From Spirochaetes bacterium GWE1_32_154 (GTDB taxonomy: Bacteria; Spirochaetota; GWE2-31-10): a stretch of 64,000 nt of DNA. Shown piece after piece: positions 48,266 through 57,021 of this stretch (position 1 is the stretch's first letter; every line of letters starts with the position of its first letter). The DNA lies in the NCBI GenBank assembly GCA_001829315.1, contig MIAY01000001.1, positions 1 to 64,000 on the forward strand. The letters are read 5' to 3'. The notes beneath the pieces were generated by a model, which saw nothing but the letters and a program-made list of their open reading frames with translations, did no database searches and had not been told where the DNA came from. The position numbers were made by a program, and so were the translations under genes.

Positions 48266-50968
48266 TTATTTAACTAATACTTTTCTTAAAACATCAACAA
48301 GATCATAAAGGCTGTAAGGTTTATTAAGAAATCCGGCAATCCCTGCATTTATCAACTGTTCAGCTCTCTGATCCTGTTTGTATCCTGACGATAGAATTAC
48401 CTTAATATCAGGATTTATTTCTTTTAAAGTTGTAAATAAGTCAATAGCCGTCATACCCGGCATAAGTAAATCCATTATTACTGCACTTATTTCTCTATAT
48501 TTTTCTTTATACATTTTGATCGCATCTTCACCGTTTCCGACAGCCAATGGTACACATCCAGCTATTTTAACCATTTGACTCGCAACATTAATAACATCAA
48601 TTTCATCATCAACTATCATAATAGTCTCATTTTTTCCTGTTACTACAAGCATTTTATCCGGATCTTCTATAATCAAATCAGGACTGGTAATTGCCGGAAG
48701 TAATATTGTAAATGTTGCTCCATCACCAGGTTGTGAGAAAACACGAATATAACCGCCATGAGATTCTATGATACGATACACCATCGCAAGCCCAAGCCCG
48801 GTTCCTACCCCTTTGTCTTTCGTTGTAAAAAACGGCATAAAAATTTTAGATGCAATTTCATCTGACATACCTATCCCGGTATCACTTATTATTAACTTAT
48901 AAAAATGAATAGTATGAGGTACCTGCAAGATATCATATATTTTATCATTTTCTTCCAAATCTCTAAGCTCGATTAATAATTCACCACCCCATTGTTCACC
49001 TTTAGGTCTCATGACAGTCATCGCATGAACTGAATTAATACACAAGTTGAGTATTGCCTGCTCTAATTGTATCGAATCACCCTGAATAAACGCCTGATTG
49101 ATAAATGTTTCAAAATGTATATTAACAGATTTATCCAATGATCTATCAGCAAAGTTTAAAACATTAGTGATAAAAGAATTAAGCTCTAAAGCTTTAAATT
49201 CTTTTTCATTCTTTCTGGAAAAGGTGAGTAATTGTTTAATTACACCGGCGGCTCTTTTTCCGGCCTGATTCATAAGTGATATATGTTCACTAAGATCATT
49301 AAGTTGAATATTTTCATTTTTTGATATCCGGAATTCAAGTATTGAAAGAGTACCTATGATACCGGCAAGTATGTTGTTGAAGTCATGTGCAATTCCCCCT
49401 GCAAGATTGCCAATTGTTTCCATTTTCTGAGCCTGAATCAGTAAACTCTCCTGCTCTTCGAGAACCGTAGTGTCTTCTGCTCTAATTACACCACCGCTTA
49501 TACCATTAGTTACAAGCGGGTATACTGTAATTTTAAAAAATCTCTTCTTCCCTTGAATATCAAGAGTTTTTTTGGGAAAAACCTCTTCTTTAAAAATTTC
49601 AGGTATCTTATTTAATGTATGTATCTGAGAAAGAAGTTCAGGAAATACAGAGTTTAGAATCGTTCCAACTGCTTCATCCTCAGATATCCCGGTTAGATTC
49701 TCAGCCATAGAATTCCAAAGCATTATTCTACCATCAGAATCAACACAAATTAAAAGCGATGGCATTGAATTAATTATGTTTGCTAGAAGTTTTTTTATGC
49801 TTTTTAGTTCTTTTTCTTTTAGTGAACTTATTTCTACCTCTTCATGAAGCCTCTCAATTGTTTTTTCAAGCTGTCGGCTCATATTATTAAAAGCAAGGGC
49901 AAGATGCCCTATTTCATCATCACTGTAAATCGGCATCTCCTCATCAAACAAACCTTCCTCTATCCGGCTTACTATTTTCTCCATAGATACTATAGGGTGT
50001 ACAATCTTTCTGGATAGAAATAATGATGCTGCAAAGGCAATTATAAATGATATAAATGTAATCAGAAAAAGAATACTGATTACAGCCGTCTGTACTTCAT
50101 AAAAAGCAGCAATATTAATTCCTGATCCAACCTGAAAAACTCCATATTCGGAATCAGAAAATTTTTGAAATGTAAAAATATATCTTGTAGAATTTAATTG
50201 TAATTCATTGAACAAATTCTCTGAAATAATTTCATGTACTTCTGTCGCGAAAGATCCTGAGTTGTCTCTGAAAAAAATTATATTATTATGTGAGAATACT
50301 AACTCTGATTTAGTATATGACCGAATTTTCTCAACTAATGAATCGCTTTGATTTGAACTCCCTATACAATAGCCGGCGACAATATAACACAAGAATTCGC
50401 CATCATATGAAGTTATTTTTTTTATGGATATTAAAGATATAAGTTCTCCCATCCTATGATGCTTCACTCCGAGTATTGAACATGTTTGTTGGGAGAGTGC
50501 GGTTATAAATGAAATTGTTGGATTGTTATTATCAATCATAGTAATTTCTTTATTAAATAACCCGGCAGAACCGTTTTTGAGCATTTTGCCACTTTCATCA
50601 AGTAATAAAATAAATGATAATTTTCTCTCATCAACTTTCTTTTCAATAAACTCATAGAGAGGTTGAGTAAGTTTTAGTTCCAGATTAATAATAACAGAGT
50701 TTTCTGCTGATATTTCCTCAACAGCATCTTTGACGGCTTCTATTTTTTGCTCTAAAAGCAGATAAGCACTTGTCGTTTTATCAGAAAGACCGGTTTCAAT
50801 ATTTTTATTGCTATAATTAACCATATAGATATAGTTCAGCAATGCAAACAGTAAAAGAGGAATCATGGCAGAAAGCAATAATGCCAGAAGTAATTTGGAT
50901 TTGATATTTAATCTTTTGATTTTGAAACTATATTTCTTTCCGGATTTCTGCTTATTACTCATGTACAT
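48266..50968 (-). CDS. Hybrid sensor histidine kinase with receiver domain
   Basis: 900 residues. Transmembrane helices at about 25-47 and 288-312 flank a periplasmic sensor region. HAMP (about 313-365), a PAS domain (about 395-505, LICVDSDGRIMLWNSMAENL), a HisKA domain with phospho-acceptor His in GGIAHDFNNILAGIIG, a HATPase with LCINSVHAM, SDTGIGM and GVGTGLGLAMVYRI, and a receiver (about 780-900) with Asp in VIMDLLMPGM. The start overlaps the aminotransferase end by ten bases and AAGGA precedes it, so it is the last gene of a five-gene operon. Confidence 0.94.
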   Translation of the reverse strand: MYMSNKQKSGKKYSFKIKRLNIKSKLLLALLLSAMIPLLLFALLNYIYMVNYSNKNIETGLSDKTTSAYLLLEQKIEAVKDAVEEISAENSVIINLELKLTQPLYEFIEKKVDERKLSFILLLDESGKMLKNGSAGLFNKEITMIDNNNPTISFITALSQQTCSILGVKHHRMGELISLISIKKITSYDGEFLCYIVAGYCIGSSNQSDSLVEKIRSYTKSELVFSHNNIIFFRDNSGSFATEVHEIISENLFNELQLNSTRYIFTFQKFSDSEYGVFQVGSGINIAAFYEVQTAVISILFLITFISFIIAFAASLFLSRKIVHPIVSMEKIVSRIEEGLFDEEMPIYSDDEIGHLALAFNNMSRQLEKTIERLHEEVEISSLKEKELKSIKKLLANIINSMPSLLICVDSDGRIMLWNSMAENLTGISEDEAVGTILNSVFPELLSQIHTLNKIPEIFKEEVFPKKTLDIQGKKRFFKITVYPLVTNGISGGVIRAEDTTVLEEQESLLIQAQKMETIGNLAGGIAHDFNNILAGIIGTLSILEFRISKNENIQLNDLSEHISLMNQAGKRAAGVIKQLLTFSRKNEKEFKALELNSFITNVLNFADRSLDKSVNIHFETFINQAFIQGDSIQLEQAILNLCINSVHAMTVMRPKGEQWGGELLIELRDLEENDKIYDILQVPHTIHFYKLIISDTGIGMSDEIASKIFMPFFTTKDKGVGTGLGLAMVYRIIESHGGYIRVFSQPGDGATFTILLPAITSPDLIIEDPDKMLVVTGKNETIMIVDDEIDVINVASQMVKIAGCVPLAVGNGEDAIKMYKEKYREISAVIMDLLMPGMTAIDLFTTLKEINPDIKVILSSGYKQDQRAEQLINAGIAGFLNKPYSLYDLVDVLRKVLVK

Positions 50969-52149
50969 TTAATTCCTTGCAAAAAATAATTATTATCTTC
51001 ATCATTACCTACAGTAATTCTAATATAACTTTTAAGTTCATCATTTTCTCCTGGCACTTTGGAAGTAATAATGCCTTTTTTTTCAAGATGGCTCATTAAC
51101 TCATTAGAAGTCATTGAATTATGTTTAACCATCAATATATTAGTATCTGATTTTATAAATGATATTGTATTAATTTTTTCAAGTTCTGTTACGAATTTTT
51201 CTTTTCTTACCCGGTTTTTAAACCTTACTTCCTCAAGATGACTCAGATTATTCAGTGCCATTTCAGCGATATCAAATGAAAATTGTGTTATTGGAAAATT
51301 TGTACTATGAATTCTCATGGCTTTGAATATATCAAGATCAGACATTAAGGCATACCCGATCCGCAAATTTGCGAGACCATAGGCTTTAGAAAATGTTCTT
51401 AGAACAATTAAATTATTATAGTCATGAAGAAGAGATGATGCAGAGTTCACTTTATTTTGCGGATCAGTATATTCACCATAAGCTTCATCTATTATAACAA
51501 ATGCATAATGTTCTGTCGCTATTTTCACAATATTGGATATCATATCTTTGCTGATTACTTTACCTGTAGGATTATTAGGATTAGCTATCCAAATTAATTT
51601 GGGGTGAAGTTTATCAAGAATTTCTTTATATTCATTGAATGTGTCAATTGTCCAGCTAAAATCCTGATTTTCATGAAGAGGCAAATATATTGGAATTGCT
51701 CCCATTCTCTTAGAGTATTCTTCAAAAAGAAAAAATGTTGGTGAAGTAACCAGTACTCTGTCATTTAATTCAAGGAATGTTGATGCAACCATACTGATCA
51801 TTTGCTCAAGCCCCGCAGAAAAAAGAACCCATTCAGCTGACACTTCATGTAAATTACCTATTTTTTTTCGTAGATTACGGCATACAAATTCAGGATATTT
51901 CTTTATATAATCTGATATATCATTATTTTTGAGTATTCTTTCAATAATACTACTAATTCCAGTATAACATCCGTCATTATTTTGTCCCATATCAAAACGG
52001 TATATTCGATCAAGTTTATATTTATTTTTAATATCTTCTATGTATTCCTTAATGTAAAATTCTTTATTTATATAACCATCAACTTTTTCATACAAAGCTC
52101 TTTGAGTACCAAGATTAAAAAAAGTATGGGTTCTGATATTATTATTCAT
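50959..52149 (-). CDS. HisC-like PLP aminotransferase
   Basis: 396 residues, fold-type I. Signature segments are LIWIANPNNPTGKVISKDMI, IIDEAYGEYTDP, and TFSKAYGLANLRIGYALMSD with the PLP Schiff-base Lys. C-terminal IRITVGNDEDNN binds the substrate carboxylate. It resembles histidinol-phosphate aminotransferase, but no his genes are near; it lies in an operon with an unknown protein, a binding lipoprotein, a DUF2332-like protein and a sensor kinase. Its substrate is therefore probably not histidinol phosphate. GGAG precedes the ATG, and ATGA overlaps the 449-aa gene. Confidence 0.88.
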   Translation of the reverse strand: MNNNIRTHTFFNLGTQRALYEKVDGYINKEFYIKEYIEDIKNKYKLDRIYRFDMGQNNDGCYTGISSIIERILKNNDISDYIKKYPEFVCRNLRKKIGNLHEVSAEWVLFSAGLEQMISMVASTFLELNDRVLVTSPTFFLFEEYSKRMGAIPIYLPLHENQDFSWTIDTFNEYKEILDKLHPKLIWIANPNNPTGKVISKDMISNIVKIATEHYAFVIIDEAYGEYTDPQNKVNSASSLLHDYNNLIVLRTFSKAYGLANLRIGYALMSDLDIFKAMRIHSTNFPITQFSFDIAEMALNNLSHLEEVRFKNRVRKEKFVTELEKINTISFIKSDTNILMVKHNSMTSNELMSHLEKKGIITSKVPGENDELKSYIRITVGNDEDNNYFLQGIKCT

Positions 52150-53495
52150 GTTATGTTCTCCAGCATAGATTCCACGCCACCTCTTACCATATTGCCGATG
52201 CTTTGTGAATTAACTGAGAATAAATCTCTATTTGTAAGTCCACCTTTTAAATTCCCGTTAAATATACCATTTTTAGAATTAAAGTGCCAAAGCATATCAA
52301 TACTACTATTATATTGCAACGGGATCATTCCACATATTAGAGCGTCGGTTTTTTTCCGCCGCAAACGTTGCACCATTTCAGGTCTATCAATTCTTTCAAA
52401 TACTCGTATATATGCCTGTTTCATGTGTGTTAAATATTCAATTTGATTAAATCCGCCAAAACAAGTAATATCCTCAAGAAATGTCACTATATAAAAGCTA
52501 AGAAATAATGTAGGAAAAATAGTTTTTGTTCTAATCGCATTTATTATATTCTCTGCTGTCATTTCAATAATTATATCTTTTCCAGAAAGAGCATTATCCA
52601 TTACCTCCAGTCTTTGAAGCTTTTTATTATCGCTTACTCCCCAAAAGAAATATGACCCGAATTCATCCCCCCAACAACCATTAATATTATGGAACTCTTC
52701 TATAAAAATGTCTCGAGTCTGTTTGTCTAAAAGAATTAATGACAACAAGCTCGATTCTTTTTGTAATTCATTTATCATAATTTCTCTGACGAGACTGGTT
52801 GTTTCTAAATAAATTAAACCAGGAATACTATCTCTAATATTCTCATCAAAAAAGAATTTCCATAAATCAAAATTTAATAAAGTAATTTGTTCAGAAAAAG
52901 TTGAACATAAATTATAAACACTGTCTTCCGGTAAAAGATGATCAAATAAATAATATAGAAATGATATTTCTTCTTTCGATAATTCAATATTTTTATCATA
53001 ACTTACAATTATTTCATTGAATCTGGTGTGTTTTATTTTATTCGTAAAAAGACCAACCGGTTGTTCTCCATATTTTGCAGGGAAGAAATTAAATTTTGCA
53101 TTTTTAAAATAAAACCCCCTTGGATAAGATTGATTGTTGAGTGGAATATTTCCGGTTGATAATACCACAGAATATGGCATAGAACAAAATCTCATAACTT
53201 CTGATAAAATTATATTTGAATTATACAATAACTTATAATGCAACAACCCATGATGATCTGCTGTCGATATTAAAGGAACACTTCTGAGTTGTTGGTTCAA
53301 TAAACCGGTATTAATACGGTCTTTTAATATTTCCCCGGCTTTTCTCGTAATTGCAGAACTTAGAATACCTTCTGATTCAAAGCAGTTGATATCTGATAAC
53401 ACACTTTTCGAATATTCTGCAAGCGATTTCTTACTGTTGTACCAATCCTTCATCATAGGTCGCTGTCTAAAAAGTAAATCCAGTTTATTATTCAT
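52146..53495 (-). CDS. Protein of unknown function (449 aa) in a sensor/aminotransferase operon
   Basis: 449 residues, not recognised. No signal peptide or transmembrane helix is evident, so it is probably cytoplasmic. Noticeable short motifs are LISTADHHGLLHYKLLYN (about 75-93), SVVLSTGNIPLNNQSYPRGF (about 110-130), NINGCWGDEFGSYFFWG, and DITCFGGFNQIEYLTHMKQA near residue 345. The His pair in ADHHG and the Gly-rich FGGFNQ suggest an enzyme-like active site, which is inference. It starts three bases after the ABC-lipoprotein stop and ends overlapping the aminotransferase ATG, so it is firmly in the operon. Confidence 0.85.
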   Translation of the reverse strand: MNNKLDLLFRQRPMMKDWYNSKKSLAEYSKSVLSDINCFESEGILSSAITRKAGEILKDRINTGLLNQQLRSVPLISTADHHGLLHYKLLYNSNIILSEVMRFCSMPYSVVLSTGNIPLNNQSYPRGFYFKNAKFNFFPAKYGEQPVGLFTNKIKHTRFNEIIVSYDKNIELSKEEISFLYYLFDHLLPEDSVYNLCSTFSEQITLLNFDLWKFFFDENIRDSIPGLIYLETTSLVREIMINELQKESSLLSLILLDKQTRDIFIEEFHNINGCWGDEFGSYFFWGVSDNKKLQRLEVMDNALSGKDIIIEMTAENIINAIRTKTIFPTLFLSFYIVTFLEDITCFGGFNQIEYLTHMKQAYIRVFERIDRPEMVQRLRRKKTDALICGMIPLQYNSSIDMLWHFNSKNGIFNGNLKGGLTNRDLFSVNSQSIGNMVRGGVESMLENIT

Positions 53496-53498
53496 TAA

Positions 53499-54581
53499 TT
53501 ACTTCACTCCGGCATAATTACCTTCATAGTCAGTGTAAACACGGTATGATGCACTCAGTAAATTTTCAGGAATAGTTAGACCAAGAAAATCACTTCTTTT
53601 TTTATTAAATAATAAATTGTATTTTCTCGGATAATCCCATGACATTAAAGCTGTATCTTTACCATCAATAAGGACCGCCTTCCCTTTTTCTGCAAGTTGT
53701 ACACCAATATCTGACCAAATAGTCGTAACTCCTGCCAGGTTACCATTCTCAACTGTTGTTTCATCATACGAAATTAATGGAATCGAATGTTGTCTCAGCC
53801 ATTCTGCTTCAATTTTATCATCTGCCGGTGAACCATCTCTTTTTACAAAAGCAGAAATTCCAACCATAAGAAAATATTCCCCGGATTTAGCGTTTAATGT
53901 ATCATACTTTTTAAAAAAATCCAGAATACTTTCCTGATCAGGGGCTTTATAAAATTCCACAAATTCAATTCCTTCTTCCTCACATGATTTTACAAGCTCT
54001 TTCTTAAGCATATCATTAACCAGTGTCATAATATCCCATGAGTAAAAGGCAAGTTTCTTTACATTTGGATTTAACATTTTCATAAGTCGTATCGGAGAAT
54101 TCATTTGAAGAAATATCCCTACACCAGTTATGTTACCGCCCGGTTGAGAAAGGCTCTCAATAATTCCTGCTTCTACCGGTACCGGATTCATTGAAATGAT
54201 TTTCACACCAAAGTCAGTTAATTTTTTTGAGACATTTAAATCTGCGAAACTATCGGGGAAATTTAAAGTAAAAATAAGATCCGGAAGTGCCGCTTTGATG
54301 TCAGTAACAATTGATTCTGCCTTAGCAGGATCAAGCTCTGTATCATAGACTGTATATTTCGCTTCTACTCCTGATTCTGCAAGAAGTCTGTCGAATTCAG
54401 TTACAATACCTTCTTTTGCTCTGATTGACCATTCATCAATAGTGTCTGTGACTATCACTATTTGATAAACTGATTTAATCTTTGGAGACTCTGTTGCTAC
54501 ATCCTTACTTCCGTTGGTAAAGGAATCTTTTTTACAACTGATAATTAATAAAAAAATAAAAAAATACACTATAGGTTTCAT
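53499..54581 (-). CDS. ABC-transporter substrate-binding lipoprotein (ABC_sub_bind type)
   Basis: 360 residues with a lipoprotein signal ending LLIISCKK (Cys16). The mature part resembles PF04392 proteins: TVYDTELDPAKAESIVTDIK, LPDLIFTLNFPDSFADLNVS, GIIESLSQPGGNITGVGIFL and TTVENGNLAGVTTIWSDIGV. Some members bind tryptophan, tyrosine or other amino acids. No permease or ATPase genes are near, which suggests a sensory role with the hybrid kinase rather than transport. AAAAGGAG precedes the ATG. Confidence 0.85.
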   Translation of the reverse strand: MKPIVYFFIFLLIISCKKDSFTNGSKDVATESPKIKSVYQIVIVTDTIDEWSIRAKEGIVTEFDRLLAESGVEAKYTVYDTELDPAKAESIVTDIKAALPDLIFTLNFPDSFADLNVSKKLTDFGVKIISMNPVPVEAGIIESLSQPGGNITGVGIFLQMNSPIRLMKMLNPNVKKLAFYSWDIMTLVNDMLKKELVKSCEEEGIEFVEFYKAPDQESILDFFKKYDTLNAKSGEYFLMVGISAFVKRDGSPADDKIEAEWLRQHSIPLISYDETTVENGNLAGVTTIWSDIGVQLAEKGKAVLIDGKDTALMSWDYPRKYNLLFNKKRSDFLGLTIPENLLSASYRVYTDYEGNYAGVK

Positions 54582-54625
54582 AGTAATCTCCTTTTCGTTC
54601 TAAAATAATAGAACATTTAATTTAG

Positions 54626-55540
54626 TTACAAAAATTCCCAATTCTCACATCTATCACTATCCAATTTAACATATGCAATGCCGTCTTTTCTGATAAAATA
54701 TGCATCATCATGACCCGCTGACGCTATCCTAACCATCTGATCAAGCCAAACTCCATCATATTTTAAGCAGAAAGAATTAATGACCGATTCGAGTTCATCA
54801 TTCTGCGATTTACTCAACTGATATGTCATAAAGGATGTTAAAATTATAGGAGTAACTTTTAAGCAGTCAATTTTGTTTTCAGCAATAATATCCTCAAGAT
54901 CGAAAGCAGATCCTTTAAGAAGTAGAAAATTTTCAGTATTTCTGTAATCTTCTATAAACTGTTTCAATCTAATAAGATGTTGATCATCAGGAGTACAAGC
55001 AAGAAGCCATTTTTCATCAGGAGGATCGAGCTCAATACCAAGATATGAAGAAATACTTAACCAGGAAACAGGAAATTGCTGCTTATCTGTAAAATAGTTA
55101 TTAGTTTTAGTGATTATATCAGGCATATTTAATAATAACTTGCCAATCAACCCATAAGACGCTCCAAGTTCAATAACAAAAACATCTTTTAATGGCTTTT
55201 GTAAACTTATCATTTCCATAACCGGTAAGCCACGCTCAGGGAAATTAGCTTGCACTTTTTTTGTACAACATAAGCGAATAAGTTCATCATAATTTCCTGA
55301 TAGAAAAGGCTTAATTTCAAGTGATTTTCCAAAACCGGAAGCGATAGTATAATCGTTTGATATGTATCGAAGAGATGCAAGAAAAACAAGAACAGATTCC
55401 GAAGCAGTCTTTCCTGATAAGTGCATTACTGACACTAGAAAACTAATTACATCATCAGATAGAAGCTCGTTCCTTAAAAAATCATTCCACAAAAAACTAT
55501 TGTTTCCAATATAATCTCTCAATAAAGAAGAATCAGTCAT
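54626..55540 (-). CDS. DUF2332-like putative methyltransferase-fold protein
   Basis: 304 residues. The centre reads VFVIELGASYGLIGKLLLN, similar to the ELGASAGLN motif of DUF2332, and later segments LGIELDPPDEKWLLACTPDD, LLLKGSAFDLEDIIAEN and TPIILTSFMTYQLSKSQNDE also fit. The pattern suggests a SAM-methyltransferase-like fold of unknown function. It is the first gene of the five-gene operon, 44 bases before the lipoprotein gene. Confidence 0.72.
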   Translation of the reverse strand: MTDSSLLRDYIGNNSFLWNDFLRNELLSDDVISFLVSVMHLSGKTASESVLVFLASLRYISNDYTIASGFGKSLEIKPFLSGNYDELIRLCCTKKVQANFPERGLPVMEMISLQKPLKDVFVIELGASYGLIGKLLLNMPDIITKTNNYFTDKQQFPVSWLSISSYLGIELDPPDEKWLLACTPDDQHLIRLKQFIEDYRNTENFLLLKGSAFDLEDIIAENKIDCLKVTPIILTSFMTYQLSKSQNDELESVINSFCLKYDGVWLDQMVRIASAGHDDAYFIRKDGIAYVKLDSDRCENWEFL

Positions 55541-55608
55541 AATAAATACCCCATTTTATCCCGTTAATTAAATTATAGTATATTAGCTGTTAAAATAAAA
55601 GAACAATA

Positions 55609-55950
55609 ATGAGCTTCTTGCAAAAATACTTTTTTTATCTCGAATTTTTGCAAAAGCCTCTGCAAATTATATTTCTTGAAGAAGTCAAAAATGAATTGGC
55701 TGATACAGTAAATTATGATAATAATCAGAATAACGGATTAGAATACGAATTTGCTGTTGAAGTAAAAATAACTATAGATAGAATCATTCAGTACCCGGAT
55801 GCTTGATTTGGTCTTTCAAAAAGAACAAAAAGATGCAGATGTAACAGGTTTCCTTACGTAATTATTTATTATAAAGATGGTGATATTATCGTAATTATCG
55901 CTGTCATGCACCTCAAAAGAAAACCAGAATATTGGGAAAATCAGCTCTAA
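55609..55950 (+). pseudogene. ParE-family toxin remnant with an internal stop
   Basis: An in-frame stretch reads through the 50-bp element, then IIFLEEVKNELADTVNYDNN and EYEFAVEVKITIDRIIQYPD, then A and a TGA, then in the same frame NRFPYVIIYYKDGDIIVIIA and MHLKRKPEYWENQL. The order and residues match ParE (F-LEEVKNELADTV-Y and RFPY...V-HLKR-PEYW). The TGA at 55804-55806 replaces what is normally a Trp codon (PDAW), a single-base nonsense change. The N-terminus has been replaced by the element, which supplies a new ATG. No ParD gene is next to it. Confidence 0.82.
55611..55660 (+). repeat. Dispersed palindromic element, short form (copy E)
   Basis: A 50-bp element (GAGCTTCTTGCAAAAATAC ... 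GAATTTTTGCAAAAGCCTC) at the start codon of the ParE-like pseudogene. No target duplication is evident, which may reflect decay. Joining bases 55601-55608 to 55661 onward gives ATGCAAATTATATTTC, an ordinary ParE-type start. Confidence 0.72.
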
Positions 55951-55980
55951 TTATTTAATTACGATAAAAAAAGGGGCAGT

Positions 55981-56067
55981 TTGAAAGCGTTACATTATTT
56001 ACTGGAAAAAGGTTTAGCTGAAAATTTGTCAGATGAATTGAGTTACTATTCTAAGGAAGCAAAATGA
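55981..56067 (+). CDS. Possible 28-residue peptide upstream of the epimerase gene
   Basis: A TTG at 55981 with AGGGG upstream opens a 28-codon frame (starting LKALHYLLEKGLAENLSDEL) that ends at TGA overlapping the ATG of the epimerase gene (ATGA). It is in the same frame as the ParE remnant. It could be a translational-coupling leader or the tail of a degraded gene. No known family is recognised. Confidence 0.35.
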   Translation: MKALHYLLEKGLAENLSDELSYYSKEAK

Positions 56068-56969
56068 GAAAAATATTGGTCACCGGTGGAACTGTTTTTG
56101 TCAGTAAGTATGTTGCAGAATATTTTGCTAAAAAAGGAGATGATGTATATGTTATGAATAGAAATAACCATCTTCAGCCGGAAAATACCACTTTAATTAA
56201 CTGCGACAGATTGAATATTGGAGGTAGGTTGAAAGAATATTCTTTTGATGCGGTTCTTGATATTACAGCGTATACAAAAACTGACATTCAGTCTCTCACC
56301 GATTCCCTTGATGAAATAAAAGACTATATTTTTCTGAGTTCAAGTGCGGTTTATCCTGAAACAATATCACAGCCATTTAATGAAAAACAACCGGTTGGAA
56401 AGAATATGTATTGGGGTGACTACGGAGTAAATAAAATTGAAGCTGAAGCGTTTTTAATCTCAGAAGTTCCACAGGCGTATATTTTAAGACCGCCTTATTT
56501 ATACGGACCTATGAATAATGTGTACCGGGAAGCATTTATTTTTGAATGTGCTGAAAATGACAGGCCTTTTTATGTTCCTGAAAATGGAAACATGAAATTA
56601 CAGTTTTTTTATATTGAAGATTTATGTAAATTTATAGAAATTATACTTGAAAAACATCCAAAACAACATATTTTCAACACAGCAAATACAGAAAGTTTAA
56701 CTATTTCAGAATGGGTTACATTATGTTACGGGATTGCCGGAAAAGAAGTGCAGATCATTAATGTAATGAATGAATTAAACCAGAGAAATTATTTCTGTTT
56801 CTATGATTATGAATATAAACTCGATTCCGCACAACAAAATATCCTGATGCCGGACACTCAATCGATGGAAGACGGTTTAAAACATTCTTATCTATGGTAT
56901 AAAAAACATCGTCATGAAATCAATAGAAGACCATACATTGAGTATATAGACAGCCGGTTTAGGCAATAG
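56064..56969 (+). CDS. NAD-dependent epimerase/dehydratase-family protein
   Basis: 301 residues. The Rossmann start RKILVTGGTVFVSKYVAEYF has GGTVFVS where the standard motif is GxxGxxG. It continues with YIFLSSSAVYPETISQPFNE (active-site Ser) and DYGVNKIEAEAFL (YxxxK with the catalytic Tyr and Lys), then AYILRPPYLYGPMNNVYREA. These are extended short-chain dehydrogenase features that act on nucleotide sugars or related substrates; the substrate is unknown. AAGGAAG precedes the ATG. It stands alone between the ParE remnant and the histidine kinase. Confidence 0.86.
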   Translation: MRKILVTGGTVFVSKYVAEYFAKKGDDVYVMNRNNHLQPENTTLINCDRLNIGGRLKEYSFDAVLDITAYTKTDIQSLTDSLDEIKDYIFLSSSAVYPETISQPFNEKQPVGKNMYWGDYGVNKIEAEAFLISEVPQAYILRPPYLYGPMNNVYREAFIFECAENDRPFYVPENGNMKLQFFYIEDLCKFIEIILEKHPKQHIFNTANTESLTISEWVTLCYGIAGKEVQIINVMNELNQRNYFCFYDYEYKLDSAQQNILMPDTQSMEDGLKHSYLWYKKHRHEINRRPYIEYIDSRFRQ

Positions 56970-57021
56970 AAATAATTTACATTTACAATCAGAGTAATTC
57001 TATAACCTGAAATATTAACAA

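Noticed and set aside
50959-52149. Calling this aminotransferase hisC
   Set aside because: Motifs are shared by many PLP aminotransferases and no his genes are nearby; operon partners point elsewhere, so no symbol is given.
52146-53495. Resemblance of the 449-aa protein to BshC-type bacillithiol enzymes
   Set aside because: Only loose visual similarity in Gly/His segments; not enough to support a function.
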